From: Notolepis coatsorum | Lineage: Eukaryota > Chordata > Actinopteri > Aulopiformes > Paralepididae | Direction of reading: 5' to 3' | Assembly (NCBI GenBank): GCA_963971535.1 | Contig: OZ020598.1 | Location: 90,502,520 to 90,566,519 of the forward strand | Length of the DNA stretch: 64,000 nt | Part shown: positions 23,001 through 32,574 of the stretch, in pieces | Layout of the letters: each line of letters begins with the position of its first letter | Position numbering within the stretch: the first letter of the stretch is position 1 | Notes under the pieces: generated by a model | What the model saw: only the letters and a program-made list of their open reading frames with translations | Told to the model about the DNA's origin: nothing | The model's database searches: none | Program-made: the position numbers and the translations under genes

Positions 23001-24231
23001 CTACATCGACATAGCGGAGGTGGAAACAGGTCAGCTAACCTCAGAATCAGAGAGATTCACAATCAGAATCTTTATTGTCACATCGCCACATGTTTACAGC
23101 ACAGGTGACAATTATTAGGTTTTTGCTCTCTCAACCAGTAGCAGCAACAACAATATAATAGAATAAATTAATATATGGATAAATAAATAAAAAGTAGAAT
23201 AAAAAATTAATGGAATAGCAGCTGGCCACAGCAATAAAGTAGCTCTAAGTAACTACAGTACGGCTACAATAGTCTCATTCTTATACAATAGTCACAGTAT
23301 ATTGTGTGCAAAAATAGCTCTCTAGAATTGTAATACAGTGATCACAGCGTGTAAGTAGTGTGCAAAGGGCAGTGTGCGTGTAGATTGTGTGTGTTTAACT
23401 ACACTCACTATACGTTATGCTGACATAAAACGCCTAACAGACTGAAGATCGCTCAACAAGGAACTTTTAGAGCACCTATAGACCGGTTTGCTGTATACAA
23501 ACATACCGTGTTCGAGCCAATCAGCAATACCAACTGAATCATGTGACTAAGTTGCCCCGGACCTGCGCGAGCTGCTGCGCTAAAAGAAGTACATTGGAGA
23601 AACCATGACACTCTCCTGACTAAAAGTAGTTTCAAACGAAAACGTCTGGTTGTCATTCAGCCAAATCAGCACGGCTGTGAGTGTGAGTCTTTCACCTTTT
23701 ACATATCTAGCTTTGGCATGGATTGATTGTTTTGATCGCTAGCATGGCTAACAGATACAAATATATTGTAGTCTGCCCCGTTGTTCTGACCAGGATTACG
23801 TTCCTTTTTTCCCCTGTGATGCGTGCGCACACGGAGTCTGTCGTATACAGCTAACGGGTCTATAGAGCACCATGCTCTGTTGTCCTCATACTGGGTGTGT
23901 CGGTATGTGCTGTCAAACCCATTCACTTGTATCTCCGTTTGTCACAAAGGCCAATCCTGTAAATTTTTATATTCATACATTCCTTTACCTTTTTTTTTTT
24001 AAATAAAATTTTTGTCCTTGATGATCAAAGCGATTCAGATTCTGACTCTTTTGGTGTGTGTGTATAGGAGAAAAGCTCTGGGAGGTGCAGTGTGATTCTC
24101 CAACCTTCACGGTGGCCTGGCACCCTAAGAGGCCCCTGCTGGCCTACGCCTGTGATGACAAGGAGGGCAAGTACGACAGCAACCGAGAGGCGGGGACCGT
24201 CAAGCTCTTTGGACTCCCGAACGACTCCTGA
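14345..24231 (+). CDS. thoc3: THO complex subunit 3 (whole gene, six coding exons)
   Basis: Coding exons 14345-14548, 15675-15831, 19376-19580, 21570-21731, 22929-23029 and 24068-24231 sum to 993 nt: 330 codons plus stop, all phases consistent. The product is a WD40 beta-propeller. Recognisable repeats include KVHSVAWSCDGRRLASGSFDK, RGHSDSVDQLCWHP...GDKTIRIWD and ASASEDHYIDIAE, ending KLFGLPNDS. THOC3 (yeast Tex1 counterpart) is a subunit of the nuclear THO/TREX complex, which loads export factors on nascent mRNA. The match to vertebrate THOC3 as I know it is near-continuous; only the N terminus differs, and the human protein is about 20 residues longer. Introns are full of LINE and MITE insertions but every splice phase is intact, so the gene appears functional. 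Confidence 0.97.
14626..14773 (-). mobile_element. LINE-A 3' end, antisense, THOC3 intron 1
   Basis: Begins with the inverted (CATT)n tail (GAATGAATGAATG) and continues through the reverse complement of the 3' block to CCCATTTTCAATTCAC. Only the last 150 bp of the element are present. Confidence 0.85.
14775..15310 (-). mobile_element. LINE-A 3' end, antisense, THOC3 intron 1
   Basis: A second, longer antisense copy directly behind the first, starting with inverted (CAAT)n (TTGATTGATTG). It contains the family's C-rich 3' UTR as a long G run on + (15117-15136) and reaches the region encoding the end of the reverse transcriptase near 15270-15300. Confidence 0.85.
15466..15614 (+). mobile_element. 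LINE-A 3' end, sense, THOC3 intron 1
   Basis: Sense 3' end (ATGAATTGAAAATGGGGGACC) with a (CATT)n tail, ending 60 bp before exon 2. Confidence 0.85.
15675..15831 (+). CDS. thoc3: THOC3 exon 2
   Basis: The acceptor follows a pure C tract (15653-15672, then AG). Encodes VKENNYRGHSDSVDQLCW through CIATVTTK plus the first base of a glycine codon. The 3' boundary uses a GC donor: AAAG|GCAAGC at 15832. The phase fits exon 3 exactly (G|GT). Confidence 0.94.
15838..16086 (+). mobile_element. LINE-A 3' end, sense, THOC3 intron 2
   Basis: Sense copy of the last 250 bp, from CTGTACTGTATATTTG to the (CAAT)n tail, starting only a few bases after the GC splice donor of exon 2. With the antisense copies in intron 1 it forms an inverted pair around exon 2. 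Confidence 0.85.
16087..16786. other. THOC3 intron 2, no feature recognised
   Basis: Unique-looking intron sequence. I see no exon, RNA gene or known repeat; the content near 16540-16640 (ACGCGTCT, GGCCACTGACG) is moderately GC-rich. Confidence 0.45.
16787..17690 (-). mobile_element. LINE-A copy, antisense, THOC3 intron 2
   Basis: Reverse-complement copy covering the 3' UTR, including a 33-bp G run at 16977-17009, and the C-terminal part of the reverse transcriptase (KLQTSQNKLVRLLLDLTPRT, GWLRVDDRVQQLAMGLVYKI). Frameshifted; no tail repeat is visible at its left edge. Confidence 0.85.
17691..18518. other. THOC3 intron 2, no feature recognised
   Basis: AT-rich intronic sequence. The open frame 17921-18232 is short, lacks a family match and is not supported. 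Confidence 0.4.
18519..18708 (+). mobile_element. tRNA-derived SINE (190 bp)
   Basis: The head reads GGGCGCCCAAGTGGTGAACC with a B box GGGTTCGATTCC, then a CTCTCT run and an A-rich tail. It is flanked by a 9-bp duplication GTTCATACA (18510-18518 and 18709-18717). A different family from the 480-bp SINE. Confidence 0.9.
18965..19095. repeat. Degenerate GGTTAACCCTTTCAC tandem repeat
   Basis: About four units of 30-38 bp, each with GGTTAACCCTTTCACTGC-like sequence followed by ACACTACAGAA. A related array occurs at 28262-28446. Confidence 0.75.
19096..19350 (-). mobile_element. MITE copy A, THOC3 intron 2
   Basis: Reverse complement of the element at 23468-23868: both share CAATCCATGCCAAAGCTAG, GGAGAGTGTCATGGTTTCTC (here GGGGAGTGTCATGG), AACTTAGTCAC and GGCTCGAACACGGTATG. 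It is truncated at its left end and finishes about 28 bp before exon 3. Confidence 0.8.
19376..19580 (+). CDS. thoc3: THOC3 exon 3
   Basis: Acceptor CTGTAG (to 19375). Encodes GENINICWSPDGQTIAVG through GNGCINIL plus AG; donor AG|GTAGGT. The exon begins only about 28 bp after a MITE copy in intron 2. Confidence 0.96.
19781..21080 (-). mobile_element. Unclassified interspersed element, possibly LTR-type
   Basis: A block in intron 3 whose composition differs from its surroundings. On the minus strand it starts near TGTTGTGAAGGATCAG (about 21070) and has a TATATATATGGCGC segment followed by a GC-rich 500 bp with open frames (20130-20447). That arrangement would fit an LTR with promoter or a non-autonomous element. 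I found no clear target duplication. A host exon is unlikely because THOC3 is complete without it. Confidence 0.3.
21570..21731 (+). CDS. thoc3: THOC3 exon 4
   Basis: Acceptor TTCCAG (to 21569). The first base completes serine (AG|T), then YPELKPIQSINAHPSNC through VCVRCFS; donor CCAG|GTCTGT. Confidence 0.96.
21733..22400 (-). mobile_element. LINE 3' end, antisense (family unclear)
   Basis: Starts with (TTTATG)n and ATTAAAGGATTCCCATTAG, continues through CTGGGGTCCAGGACAAAAC and the remnant GACCAGAAGTGGCCCCTCTAG. This is the look of a 5'-truncated LINE inserted in reverse. It begins two bases after the exon 4 donor. The far edge is approximate. Confidence 0.55.
22929..23029 (+). CDS. thoc3: THOC3 exon 5
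   Basis: Acceptor CTGCAG (to 22928). Encodes (R)LDWPVRTLSFSHDGKMLA through EVET plus G; donor ACAG|GTCAGC. Confidence 0.96.
23048..23410 (-). mobile_element. LINE 3' end, antisense, THOC3 intron 5
   Basis: AGAATCTTTATTGTCACATCG and TTACAGCACAGGTGACAA are typical of the reversed 3' end of a fish CR1/Rex-type LINE (sense ending GTGACAATAAAGATTCTGATT). A matching short tail (GATTCAGATTCTGACTC) appears at 24029-24048. Confidence 0.6.
23468..23868 (+). mobile_element. MITE copy B with inverted ends, THOC3 intron 5
   Basis: Left end CTATAGACCGGTTTGCTGTA, right end the inverted CAGCTAACGGGTCTATAG. Short AGCAC repeats lie on both sides (about 23470 and 23869), a possible 5-bp target duplication. 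Its left 250 bp are the inverted counterpart of copy A at 19096-19350. Confidence 0.75.
24068..24231 (+). CDS. thoc3: THOC3 exon 6 (stop)
   Basis: Acceptor GTATAG (to 24067). Encodes (G)EKLWEVQCDSPTFTVAWH through KLFGLPNDS and ends at TGA 24229-24231. Confidence 0.97.
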
Positions 24232-25480
24232 GGTTCACCTGGGGGGGAATGTGACTTTGTTTAAATGGGATTTTTTGGAACACTGTAGCCATTTTGAGGC
24301 ATCGTAGCAGGTGTGATTCATCACGTTAATTATGGATCCATTCCATTTAGACGGCCCCAGTGCCAGGGCATGCTGGCTCACTGGAATGGTTCCAATTACT
24401 GGAACGGAACCCTAATTAACGTTATTAATTACACCTGTAGATTACCCTGCTGTGACACATCAAAAGAGCTGGAAATGGCCTATTATCAAAACGGGCTCTC
24501 TGCCCTCTACCTTTTTCTCTGCAAAAAGTACGAAGTTTGGTCGTAGACAACGTAAGCATCGCCACTAGAATGTCACCTTCAGTTTTGGCTGCATTTCAAA
24601 TGGGAAATGGTTGGGTTGAAGGACAGGGCTCCTCTTGCTCCATATAGCTGGAAGTTGACGGTGCCTGTGTCGAGGAGAAACACGTTTCATGATTCATCTC
24701 CTGTGCAGCAAACCTCATTCTTATCGGCTTCATTATAAATCTTAGTTTTTTTTATGAAACATCCATCCTGTTGGCTTGTGCTTCAGATGTCTCATGCAAA
24801 TCAACTAGATGATGTAAACCACCGTGATGGTACTTTCTGTTCCCACGCTGTTCGGCTGGACGGTATATTTACTTTTTTATTATATCGATATATTTTCAAA
24901 TGAGACCTAGCACGAGGTGTTTTTATATTGATATAGTTTGATTGTGTTAAAAATACATAACCTGTTTCTTCCGTAAAGTTGCGTGTGCCAGCCTGCGTCT
25001 CTCTCCCTCCACTGTCCAATGTAAAACGTAACTACTTTGGCAGAGAAAGTAGGTATCAAAGTCAAGAGAACATTTAGCCCACTTCATAGAAAATACCCAT
25101 ATATATATATATATATGCGTCGTGTATCTCTATTCAGCCTAAAAATAGAGAGATACATAATATGGAATGCTCTATTCTATCTTGTAATTACTGCAAAAAA
25201 GGAATCCGATAAAGGTTCTAGAATGGGCCAAAGGCTTGATTATTATTATTATTGTAAGAATAATTGGCCATCTTGTGTAGCTATTACCAGTACTTAATCT
25301 TCTTTTGCCACCAGAGGGCGGTGCCATATTATGATACAAGCTCCCTTCATTTCCCTGTGCAGCTTCTTATCTGCTGTTTTTATACAGTTAGATACTGAGC
25401 TCCGTTGTACTATATTGTCTTTTGTGAAATGTATATTGATTTCTTTTTTTTTATATTAAAACCGATGTCTTGACTACTTG
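24232..25480 (+). other. Probable THOC3 3' UTR
   Basis: No other coding sequence is present. A poly(A) signal ATTAAA lies at 25455-25460, downstream of a T-rich run and followed by sequence with TTGACTACTTGACT. Other AT-rich hexamers exist, so the true end is uncertain. Confidence 0.4.
25455..25460 (+). terminator. Candidate THOC3 poly(A) signal ATTAAA
   Basis: A common variant hexamer placed 1.2 kb after the stop. No stronger signal is obvious between 24232 and 25600. Inference only. Confidence 0.35.
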
Positions 25481-25659
25481 ACTATCACGTGACTTTCTTA
25501 TCCGTAGGGACGTTATAAGAGTCACGTTTTGTGTGTGTTTTTGTTCTACAGCTGATGAGGTATAAAAGACTGCATACAGTCCATTACACAATAAACAAAC
25601 ACATTTTCTTTACATAAATGTATTCGTGCAGAGAAATGAGATGGAAAAGATGCAACCAG

Positions 25660-25980
25660 CAGGGTCATCATCAGGGTTGAGTCCACTCCACTCTGGCAGT
25701 CTGACATACAAATATAAAAAGGTCAACATTAAACAAATGACACAACGGTCACCGTTTCAAAGGGAGTCTATTTACTTTGTGACAACAATAGCCAAAACGA
25801 ATGCACTAGCCATCAATATCTTAAGCCTAATGATTAGGGCCTATTACATAATAAAACATTTTATAAATATCAATTAACAAGTATGAGTTCTCGTCTGCAC
25901 CTTCTGAGTCCGAATGCAGTCAATGCTCGAGTCGCGAGTTCTGAAAATCAGTCCAGCTGGACTCGAGTACTACAACACTG
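25660..25980. mobile_element. hAT-type MITE, 5'-truncated copy
   Basis: Shares GAGTCCACTCCACTCTGGCA, TCCGAATGCAGTCAATGCTC and the terminus GAGTACTACAACACTG with the full copy at 31389-31881. The right end is intact (25980); the left terminus is missing. Confidence 0.8.
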
Positions 25981-26733
25981 GTGTTAACACAGTGGCAGGG
26001 CGGAACCCAGGAGCAGAAACAAGCATTTCACTCTGTCACGTCTGGCTGGCTGGCTGGGCTTGGCTGGACTGGGCTGGCTCGTCTGATAACAAAGCTAGTG
26101 TGGAGAGATGAAGGGAGGGGGGCATACACCACCACAACAGTTAAAACACAGCTGACTTCTCACTCAACCACATACACACACCACCTCCTCAACCACACAC
26201 CCACAGGGCCTTGACCTCATCACAAACAAACACCAGTCAGTCAACCAACCAAACAAGACGAAACAATTGGGCAAAGATTGGGTCCCCGCCACCTCTCCTC
26301 TCGGGGAGCTGTCCCCCCAGGTGTGACTGATTGGACACGGCTTGGCCTCATTCGTCTTCCTCAGCCTCGCCGTGACAGACGTGCCCGGTGTGATGCCCGC
26401 CCCGTGCCCAGATCCGAGAGCCTCGGCGCGGGCCAGCGGCAGCTGTCCTCTCCCCTCTCTGCGGCCGGTGACCAGCGGGCAGGAGGATGTCTCTCTTCGC
26501 TTACAGGACGTTACAACAGGCTCCCTGCGCTCACTGCTTTTATTCCATTTAATTTGGTTCAGCCCACTTCCGATTTTGCGAATTAAACATACTTAAAATG
26601 TTCTGCACCTCTGACTGTGTGTGTGTGTGTGCTCTGCATGGAACAGCCTTTAAAATAACTTTGTTAACAAAAACATTTGTGTTGTTGGCGGGTGGTGTGT
26701 TGCCTGGTTGCAGGTGTGTGTTTACCCAGGTTC
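25981..26733. other. No gene seen
   Basis: Contains a GGCTGGCT-rich patch (26041-26085) and a CA-rich patch (26150-26260). The open frames at 26278-26586 and 26342-26596 overlap in different frames of a GC-rich patch and match no family I know. Confidence 0.4.
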
Positions 26734-27671
26734 TTAACTCATTCAGCGCCAGTCACGATGATAGTCGGGTTAACTCGCCATCGCTTGAGCGCCATCACGA
26801 GTATAGTCAGGTTTTAATCGTTATTTCTTTTATTAGCGATATCCATTCATTTTCATCCATCCAGCCTGATGTTATCGTTGGGAATGGGTCTGAGCTCGCA
26901 AAAGGGCAAATACCGCCGCCTACACCTTCCAGCTGGTATTGCACTCCACTGGGAATGGTGTAGTTTCTTTTCTGGGACGATCCCAACCGTGCGGGCGTGG
27001 TTTAAATACTCAGGCGAGGTAACCTGTTTCAACGATACATCTGCGAGGCTGCCCCCCTCAATATGCAATGCTGTTGAACGTGGCACGGACCTCCACGCCC
27101 AGTGCTTCAAATGGCGATCAGATAATTGGATTATTTCTTTTGCATTACATCAGATACAGGGTAAGAACACTATATAAATTTGATCGTTGATCTGATATTT
27201 ATTTCTACCCTGATCGACGCTGTCTCTGTGTGTGTGTGTGGCTGTGTGCCATTGAGTGGGAGGAGGTGGTGGCGGAGCCCCGCGGTCCAGGGCTCTTTTA
27301 ATTTTTGCATGAAGAAGGATAATAATGATGATCTAGCGTTGATTTCAGGAAGATTCGATAATCAGGCGAAAAATGACCGACGTGTTTAGTGTATTCCACT
27401 AAAACGCTATTATCGCGTCTTTCTCTGGAATTATACTCATATTCAAAACGGTATGAAATGGAAATGTACAGATGAAAAAACAATCCGTTTCATACATGTT
27501 GACTGGAAGCCACTCACTGATAATCGACGAGACCTATGGGTCTATTAGACCCATAGCTATAATTTAAGATATATTTCAAGCACTCACAAATCTCGCAGTG
27601 CCCCCATTGACTTACAGCGGTGGCGTACTAGCGCCATCTCGCGGATTAAGCTCCGGTGCTGAATGAGTTAA
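26734..27671. mobile_element. TTAA-flanked DNA transposon, second family
   Basis: Starts TTAA-CTCATTCAGCGCC (26734) and ends GGTGCTGAATGAG-TTAA (27671), so it has 13-bp inverted ends with one mismatch inside a TTAA duplication. It has the same insertion type as the 2421 family but different ends. No transposase motif is visible in its 938 bp. Confidence 0.85.
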
Positions 27672-27692
27672 AGGTAGAATCTATAATTCTTT

Positions 27693-27850
27693 GTGATTGA
27701 TTGATTGATTGATTGAAAACTTTATTAACAGATTGCAGAATGGGTACAATACAGTACAGCTCAATACACACAATTTTTAAGGGGATTCAGACCAGAGAAA
27801 GACTTTCGTCTTGTTTACATCAGGGTCCCCCATTTTCAATTCATCATAAA
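27693..27850 (-). mobile_element. LINE-A 3' end, antisense
   Basis: Inverted (CAAT)n tail (GATTGATTGATTG), then the reverse complement of the last 140 bp of the family, ending CCCATTTTCAATTCATC. Confidence 0.88.
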
Positions 27851-27867
27851 TTGTGTCTACCCTGGTG

Positions 27868-28190
27868 CTTAAAGGTACAATCTGTAATGCCGTCAAATGG
27901 CAACCTTTAGGCAAAAGAGCCCCACTTGGTATTGCGCTTTGTTTACTCTTGTTTTGGTCTGACGTGCACATTGGGATTTTAGTAATTTCTTATACTGTGA
28001 GTTTCACCAGACCTCTCTTGGTAGAGAGCCTGAGGTGTGGCCAGCAGTAGCAACCCCTCCCCCTATCCCCACTGAAATCCAACCCACACATCAGACAAAA
28101 ACAAAGAAAATGTAAGCAAAGTGCAGTACCAAAAGGGTCTCTTTTGCCTAGAGGTCGCTGTTTGACGACATCACACATTCTACCTTGTAG
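27868..28190. mobile_element. Foldback MITE with arms of about 75 bp
   Basis: AAGGTACAATCTGTAATGCC...CTTTGTTTAC at the left pairs with the inverted GTAAGCAAAGTGCAGTACC...ACACATTCTACCTT at the right (about 80% complementary). A loop of roughly 170 bp separates the arms. Confidence 0.78.
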
Positions 28191-28199
28191 GGGCATTTC

Positions 28200-28500
28200 A
28201 TCAATGTTACCTGCCAGAGAGCAGACCACTGGTGAACTGCAGGCACTATTTCCTCAACTATAGCTTAACCCTTTCACTGCCGCACTACCAAACGGTTAAC
28301 CCTTTCACTGCGACAATACACAGAAGGTTAACCCTTTCACTGCCACTCAACAGCAGGTTAACCCTTTCACTGCCACACTACAGAAGGTTAACCCTTTACT
28401 ATCACTACCAACGGTTAACCTGTAGTGTGGCAGTGAAAGGGTTCAAATGCCCTACAGCTGAAAGTAGTTGAGGAAATGGCGCCTGCAGTCCACTAGACGT
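28200..28500. repeat. Inverted repeat enclosing a GGTTAACCCTTTCACTGCC array
   Basis: Outer arms: GAGAGCAGACCACTGG...TTCCTCAACTATAG and the inverted AGTAGTTGAGGAAATGGCG...GTCTGCTCTC. Between them are about five units of a 30-38-bp repeat, the last one inverted (GGCAGTGAAAGGGTT). Related to the array in THOC3 intron 2. Confidence 0.75.
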
Positions 28501-28884
28501 CTGCTCTCCTCTGGGTGACGTCATCCATTCGAGTTTTCTGGCAGGGGGTTCTCGAGACACACAGGATTAAGGTTAACAATCGGTCTAAAGCTGACGTATT
28601 AAATGCCGATCTCTAAAGCATCTCGTATTGGATTCTGTGTCCTGCCCTCTTAACACATCACCCCATCAATCTTGGGATGTTGATTGCTATTGTGATTTAC
28701 AGCAGTCTGGGACCCTCTCAGAGTCACTGGTCAGTGCTCACGTGTTTCGTTTGTTGGAGTGTATCAATAAATCCATTCTATCTGCCTCCGAGATGTCCTC
28801 CATTGATGTGTTTCATTGTGTCAGCGCAGCATCCATCTCTCCGTCACGTACCTACAATGGGTTTGCCAGATGTGTCATAGAAGT

Positions 28885-29115
28885 GTCATAGATCCACGCC
28901 TTCGCCACAACTCGGCTGGATTACTGCAATGTTCTATATGCTGCTCGTCTAAAATGCGGCTGCCCGACTCCTCACCAGCACAAAAAAGCATGAGCACATC
29001 ACCCCAGTCCTGGCCTCACTCCATTGGCTCCCCGTCCGTCACCGCATTGATTTTAAACAACTTTTTAACTGTTTTTAAATCCCTAAATGGCCTGGCTAAA
29101 GACTCATCTCTTATC
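28885..29115 (+). mobile_element. LINE L2-type fragment (reverse transcriptase C-terminus)
   Basis: The translation gives TTRLDYCNVLYAARL, then HITPVLASLHWLPV and RIDFK, the highly conserved C-terminal block of L2-type reverse transcriptases. Frameshifted in the middle; no tail. Confidence 0.82.
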
Positions 29116-29144
29116 CTTGGCCTTTGACCAGAGCATGTTTTTCC

Positions 29145-29340
29145 ATTGCGTTTCTCTTATCGTGGGTGGGGGGGACCCTTGCGAGCACGGGGAGAACATG
29201 CAAACTCCACACAGAAAGGCCTGGGAGATACCCCACCTGGGTACAACCTGGCAATGCGGAAACCTGGTTCCCAAGCGGGAATCGAACCCTGGACCTTCTT
29301 GCTGTGAGGCGACCACCGTGCCGCTCCATCAACACAATTA
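29145..29340 (-). mobile_element. tRNA-derived SINE-like repeat, antisense
   Basis: On the minus strand: GAGCGGCACGGTGGTCGCCT, then CCAGGGTTCGATTCCCGC (B box), and CTGTGTGGAGTTTGCATGTT, a combination common in teleost genomes. The open frames over it are artefacts. Confidence 0.75.
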
Positions 29341-29392
29341 TATTTTCCAAAAGGTAATCAGTGTGTTTGTGTGTGTGTGTGCACGCTCCCAT

Positions 29393-29520
29393 TCATTCAA
29401 TCTTTATTTAATCTCAAAAGATCATTGAGAGCAAGCTCTCATTTACAATGACATCGAGAGGTACAATACATGATACAAAAACAACATAGAAACAGAAAAG
29501 TCAATCAATTAAACAATTTG
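29393..29520 (-). mobile_element. Short interspersed repeat, antisense LINE/SINE end
   Basis: TTCAATCTTTATTTAATCTC followed by GAGAGCAAGCTCTCATTTAC is the reversed 3' end of a widespread fish repeat. Only about 130 bp remain. Confidence 0.55.
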
Positions 29521-29698
29521 AATGAATTAAAACAACTACAGACTGAGGTGTAAAGTTTTTTCCTAAATCTGGTGACCGTAAGCATAAGCCAATCACCAGT
29601 ATGATAAGGTTCAGAGTTCCAGTCCAGTAATGAAGTGATGTAGGGTGGAAGATCATCAATAATAGCTTTATACAGAAACATGTCAGTGCAAGTCACGT

Positions 29699-29826
29699 CT
29701 CTCTACCAGAGAGGACCACCCGACCTTATCATATACGATATAATGATGGTACCATAACTGTCTCTCTACCAGAGAGGACCACCCGACCTTATCATATAGG
29801 ATATAATGATGGTACCATAACTGTCC
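29699..29826. repeat. 63-bp tandem duplication
   Basis: Two near-identical copies of 63 bp (CTCTACCAGAGAGGACC ... GGTACCATAACTGT), starting at 29701 and 29764, with a single difference (ATACGATAT versus ATAGGATAT). Confidence 0.9.
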
Positions 29827-30134
29827 TGTGTTAAACAGAAGGGCAGAATGATATACAGAAACCAAAGGCTTTACAGTGGAAGCAGCAGCATGTCTATATA
29901 AGCTATGTCCCCAGAATCCAAAAAAGACAGAAAAATAGCTTCAACCTCATCCCGAAATGCATCAGAAATGAGCCTGCGACACAAACCAGGGAGTGTCTTC
30001 TGTGTTGATCGATGAATTCATTCATTACAGAGGCTTTTTAACAGATGATCCTCGACCATCTATTTTGGGAGGGTCTGGTCAGAGATGTGCTTGTGCATGC
30101 AGATCAGTCTATTTAAACAGTAATGCTTTCAGAC

Positions 30135-30345
30135 AAGGTGTAAGTATGCGTGTGCCTGCATGCATATTTGAGTGTGTGTGTGTGTGCACATACCGACCGT
30201 CTTCTGTGTGTATGCGTTGTGTGTGTGCGTGTGTAGCGGGCATGCTCGCGTCCGTGTCTACTTCCATTTGTGTGTGTGTGCATGCATGTGTGTTTCTCTA
30301 TGTTTGTGTACACACATGTATGAGTGTGTGTTTGTGGAGAGATAA
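30135..30345. repeat. Imperfect (TG)n-rich stretch
   Basis: Alternating TGTGTG, TGCGTG and CATGCATG segments. The open frames on both strands here are low-complexity artefacts. Confidence 0.8.
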
Positions 30346-31388
30346 TCAGATCCTCCTGTCCATTTGCTACAGTCAGAAGGAATTAGTCTCTGGATCCGTT
30401 AAAGGGCACTTGCGCCATTCTAGGTAATTGCTGCATTGCATTGACCGGAGTCTCCGTAATTGATTCCTGTGTTTCAGTGATGAGAATCTTTGATTCCTCC
30501 ATGCGTTTCTCTGGGCCGATGGGCCTCTTAAAATGCTGTCTTTCCAGACCTCCGTCAAATGGTTGTTCGCAATTTATTCTCAACGTTCGTTTTAGTCTAC
30601 CTGGGGGTTCCAGATGGGTGAGGTTTAACCACATGGCGGTAATTCAAACAGTACTCGTATCAATGTTAAAAAGATAAAGGTACATTTCCCCCTCACACAC
30701 AGAATCCAACTCTCTTGTCCAACGTTTCGGTCACAAAGACCTTTCTCAAGACAAGCTGTTTAGGCAAACACGATTTTGATTCTACTAACTACACTCTACA
30801 AGCCCTGTATCAGTTCATATGATAACGATTTGTTTAGCATATAGATGTGGATGACGTCTACTCCACAAAGGGTTGTTTTTCGGTGTAGTTCTCTACTCTT
30901 TGGGAATAAACGGGAGAGGATTTAAACCAAAGGCAATGATTTTGTTCACAGACCATCCGCCCACCATCTTGTGTTTGGATAGACGTAACTGTAGCTGTAT
31001 TTTGTTGTCCTTCCAGAGAACTGGACGCCCACCCACTAGCTCCTCTCTGTCTGTCTGTCAAGCTGCTTATCTGCGACGATATGTAATATGATACAGGAAG
31101 GGCTCCGGGCTCTGGGTTGAAGAATTACACGGTGACATTTTCTTTTTTACGTCAATAGTAATGTTAAGACATCAAACGGTATTGAATGGCATTGAAACGT
31201 TTCAAAATATTTGGATCCTTATGAAAACTCGATGATTACTTTGTGTTTGTAATAGGGGGTTGAGGTGTTACATGTACAGTGTACATTATGTATGTCTTCC
31301 TTTTGTTTCTGTTTCTTGTCTTTTTGAAGGGAAAAAAGGAAAACAATGTCCTTCATAACTCTGAAAGGACACACACACACACACACAC
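30346..31388. other. No gene seen
   Basis: Mostly unique-looking sequence; short ORFs only. A short (CA)n run at 31369-31388 abuts the next element. Confidence 0.4.
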
Positions 31389-31881
31389 CAGTGTTGTAGT
31401 CAAGTCACTAAATCTCAAGTCGAGTCTCGAGTCCCCAGTGTTCGAGTCCGAGTACAAGTCCGAGTCGCCAAAGAAGAGTCCCCATTACTCTAGTCCGAGT
31501 CCAAGTCATCAAGGTTGTGTCCACTCCACTCTGGCAGTCAAAGAGCTGACATACAAATAAAAAAGGTCTACATTAAACATAAATGACACAGAGGTCACCA
31601 TTTCAAAGGGAGTTTATTTACTTTGTGACACAATAGCCAAACAAATGCACTAGCCATCAATATTGTATGCCAAATGATTATGGCCTATTACAAAAATAAT
31701 ACAAAATAAATAACTGTATTTATCAATTAACAAGTCCGAGTCCTCAGTCTGCACCTTCCGAGTCCGAATGCAGTCAATGCTCAAGTCCAAGTCCAAGTCC
31801 AAGTCATCAGTGCTCAAGTCCAAGTCGAGTCACAAGTCCTAAAAATCAGTCCAGGACTCGGACTTGAGTACTACAACACTG
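31389..31881. mobile_element. hAT-type MITE, full copy
   Basis: Begins CAGTGTTGTAGTCAAGTCAC and ends with the inverted GACTTGAGTACTACAACACTG-type terminus. Subterminal regions are built of repeated AAGTCCAAGTC/GAGTCCGAGTC hexamers. No 8-bp duplication is visible, perhaps because the left flank is a (CA)n microsatellite that has since changed length. Confidence 0.82.
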
Positions 31882-32162
31882 ACGATCTACCTGATGACAA
31901 TGCTGATCTACCGTATAAGAAGAATACAAAATGTAAGTCGACTCCGTTAACAGGTTGAGTAATGGGACGGACTACGGAATCCTTTTATCATTTCGATCAT
32001 CCATTAACGAAGGCTCGCACACATAAATGAAAGCATACAAGCAACAAGGAGTAATCCACTCCAACACTTCACCAGCATTCATCTCATTATCAACTGAATA
32101 TATTACTTTATGATATATCACCTGCGGGATGTTTTATAACAGGGCATTAATAAGGATCTCTT

Positions 32163-32262
32163 TATCTCTCTCTTCCTCTCTTCCTCCCCCCCACCCCCCC
32201 CCCCCCCCCCCTCTCTCCCTCCCTCCCTCCCTCCCTCCCTCCCTCCCTCCCTCCCTCCCTGA
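32163..32262. repeat. CT-rich microsatellite with C run
   Basis: CTCTCTCTTCC, then a run of C (32189-32210), then (CCTC)n. Strand-asymmetric polypyrimidine. Confidence 0.9.
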
Positions 32263-32574
32263 AGGGAACCAAGGTTAATTGTGTCTTGAGTACAAACTGG
32301 TCCATAGAGGCTGAGTTACAGTATGACATCATTTTGAATGGGATGAAGGCATCTGTGAATCCATTAGTTCCGTGCGCTGTGCAGATGGATGGGGGGTGGA
32401 TGGGGACAGAGAGAGACAGGCAGACTACAGCGACACTGGAGCCTCTCTGGGCTTCCTTTGACCCACAACACAACACACACATTAGTCTGCTGTCACCAAA
32501 GAGAATGGAGCTTCAGCAAGAGGTACTAATGGACAATGTATTACTGTTGTAAGCATTGTAACTCTGTTCTGTAC
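32263..32574. other. No gene seen
   Basis: The 88-codon frame at 32286-32552 has no recognisable motif and no splice or Kozak support; not called. Confidence 0.4.

Noticed and set aside
27853..28229. Short ORFs on both strands
   Set aside because: They lie in the arms of a foldback MITE, so similarity between strands is due to the inverted repeat.
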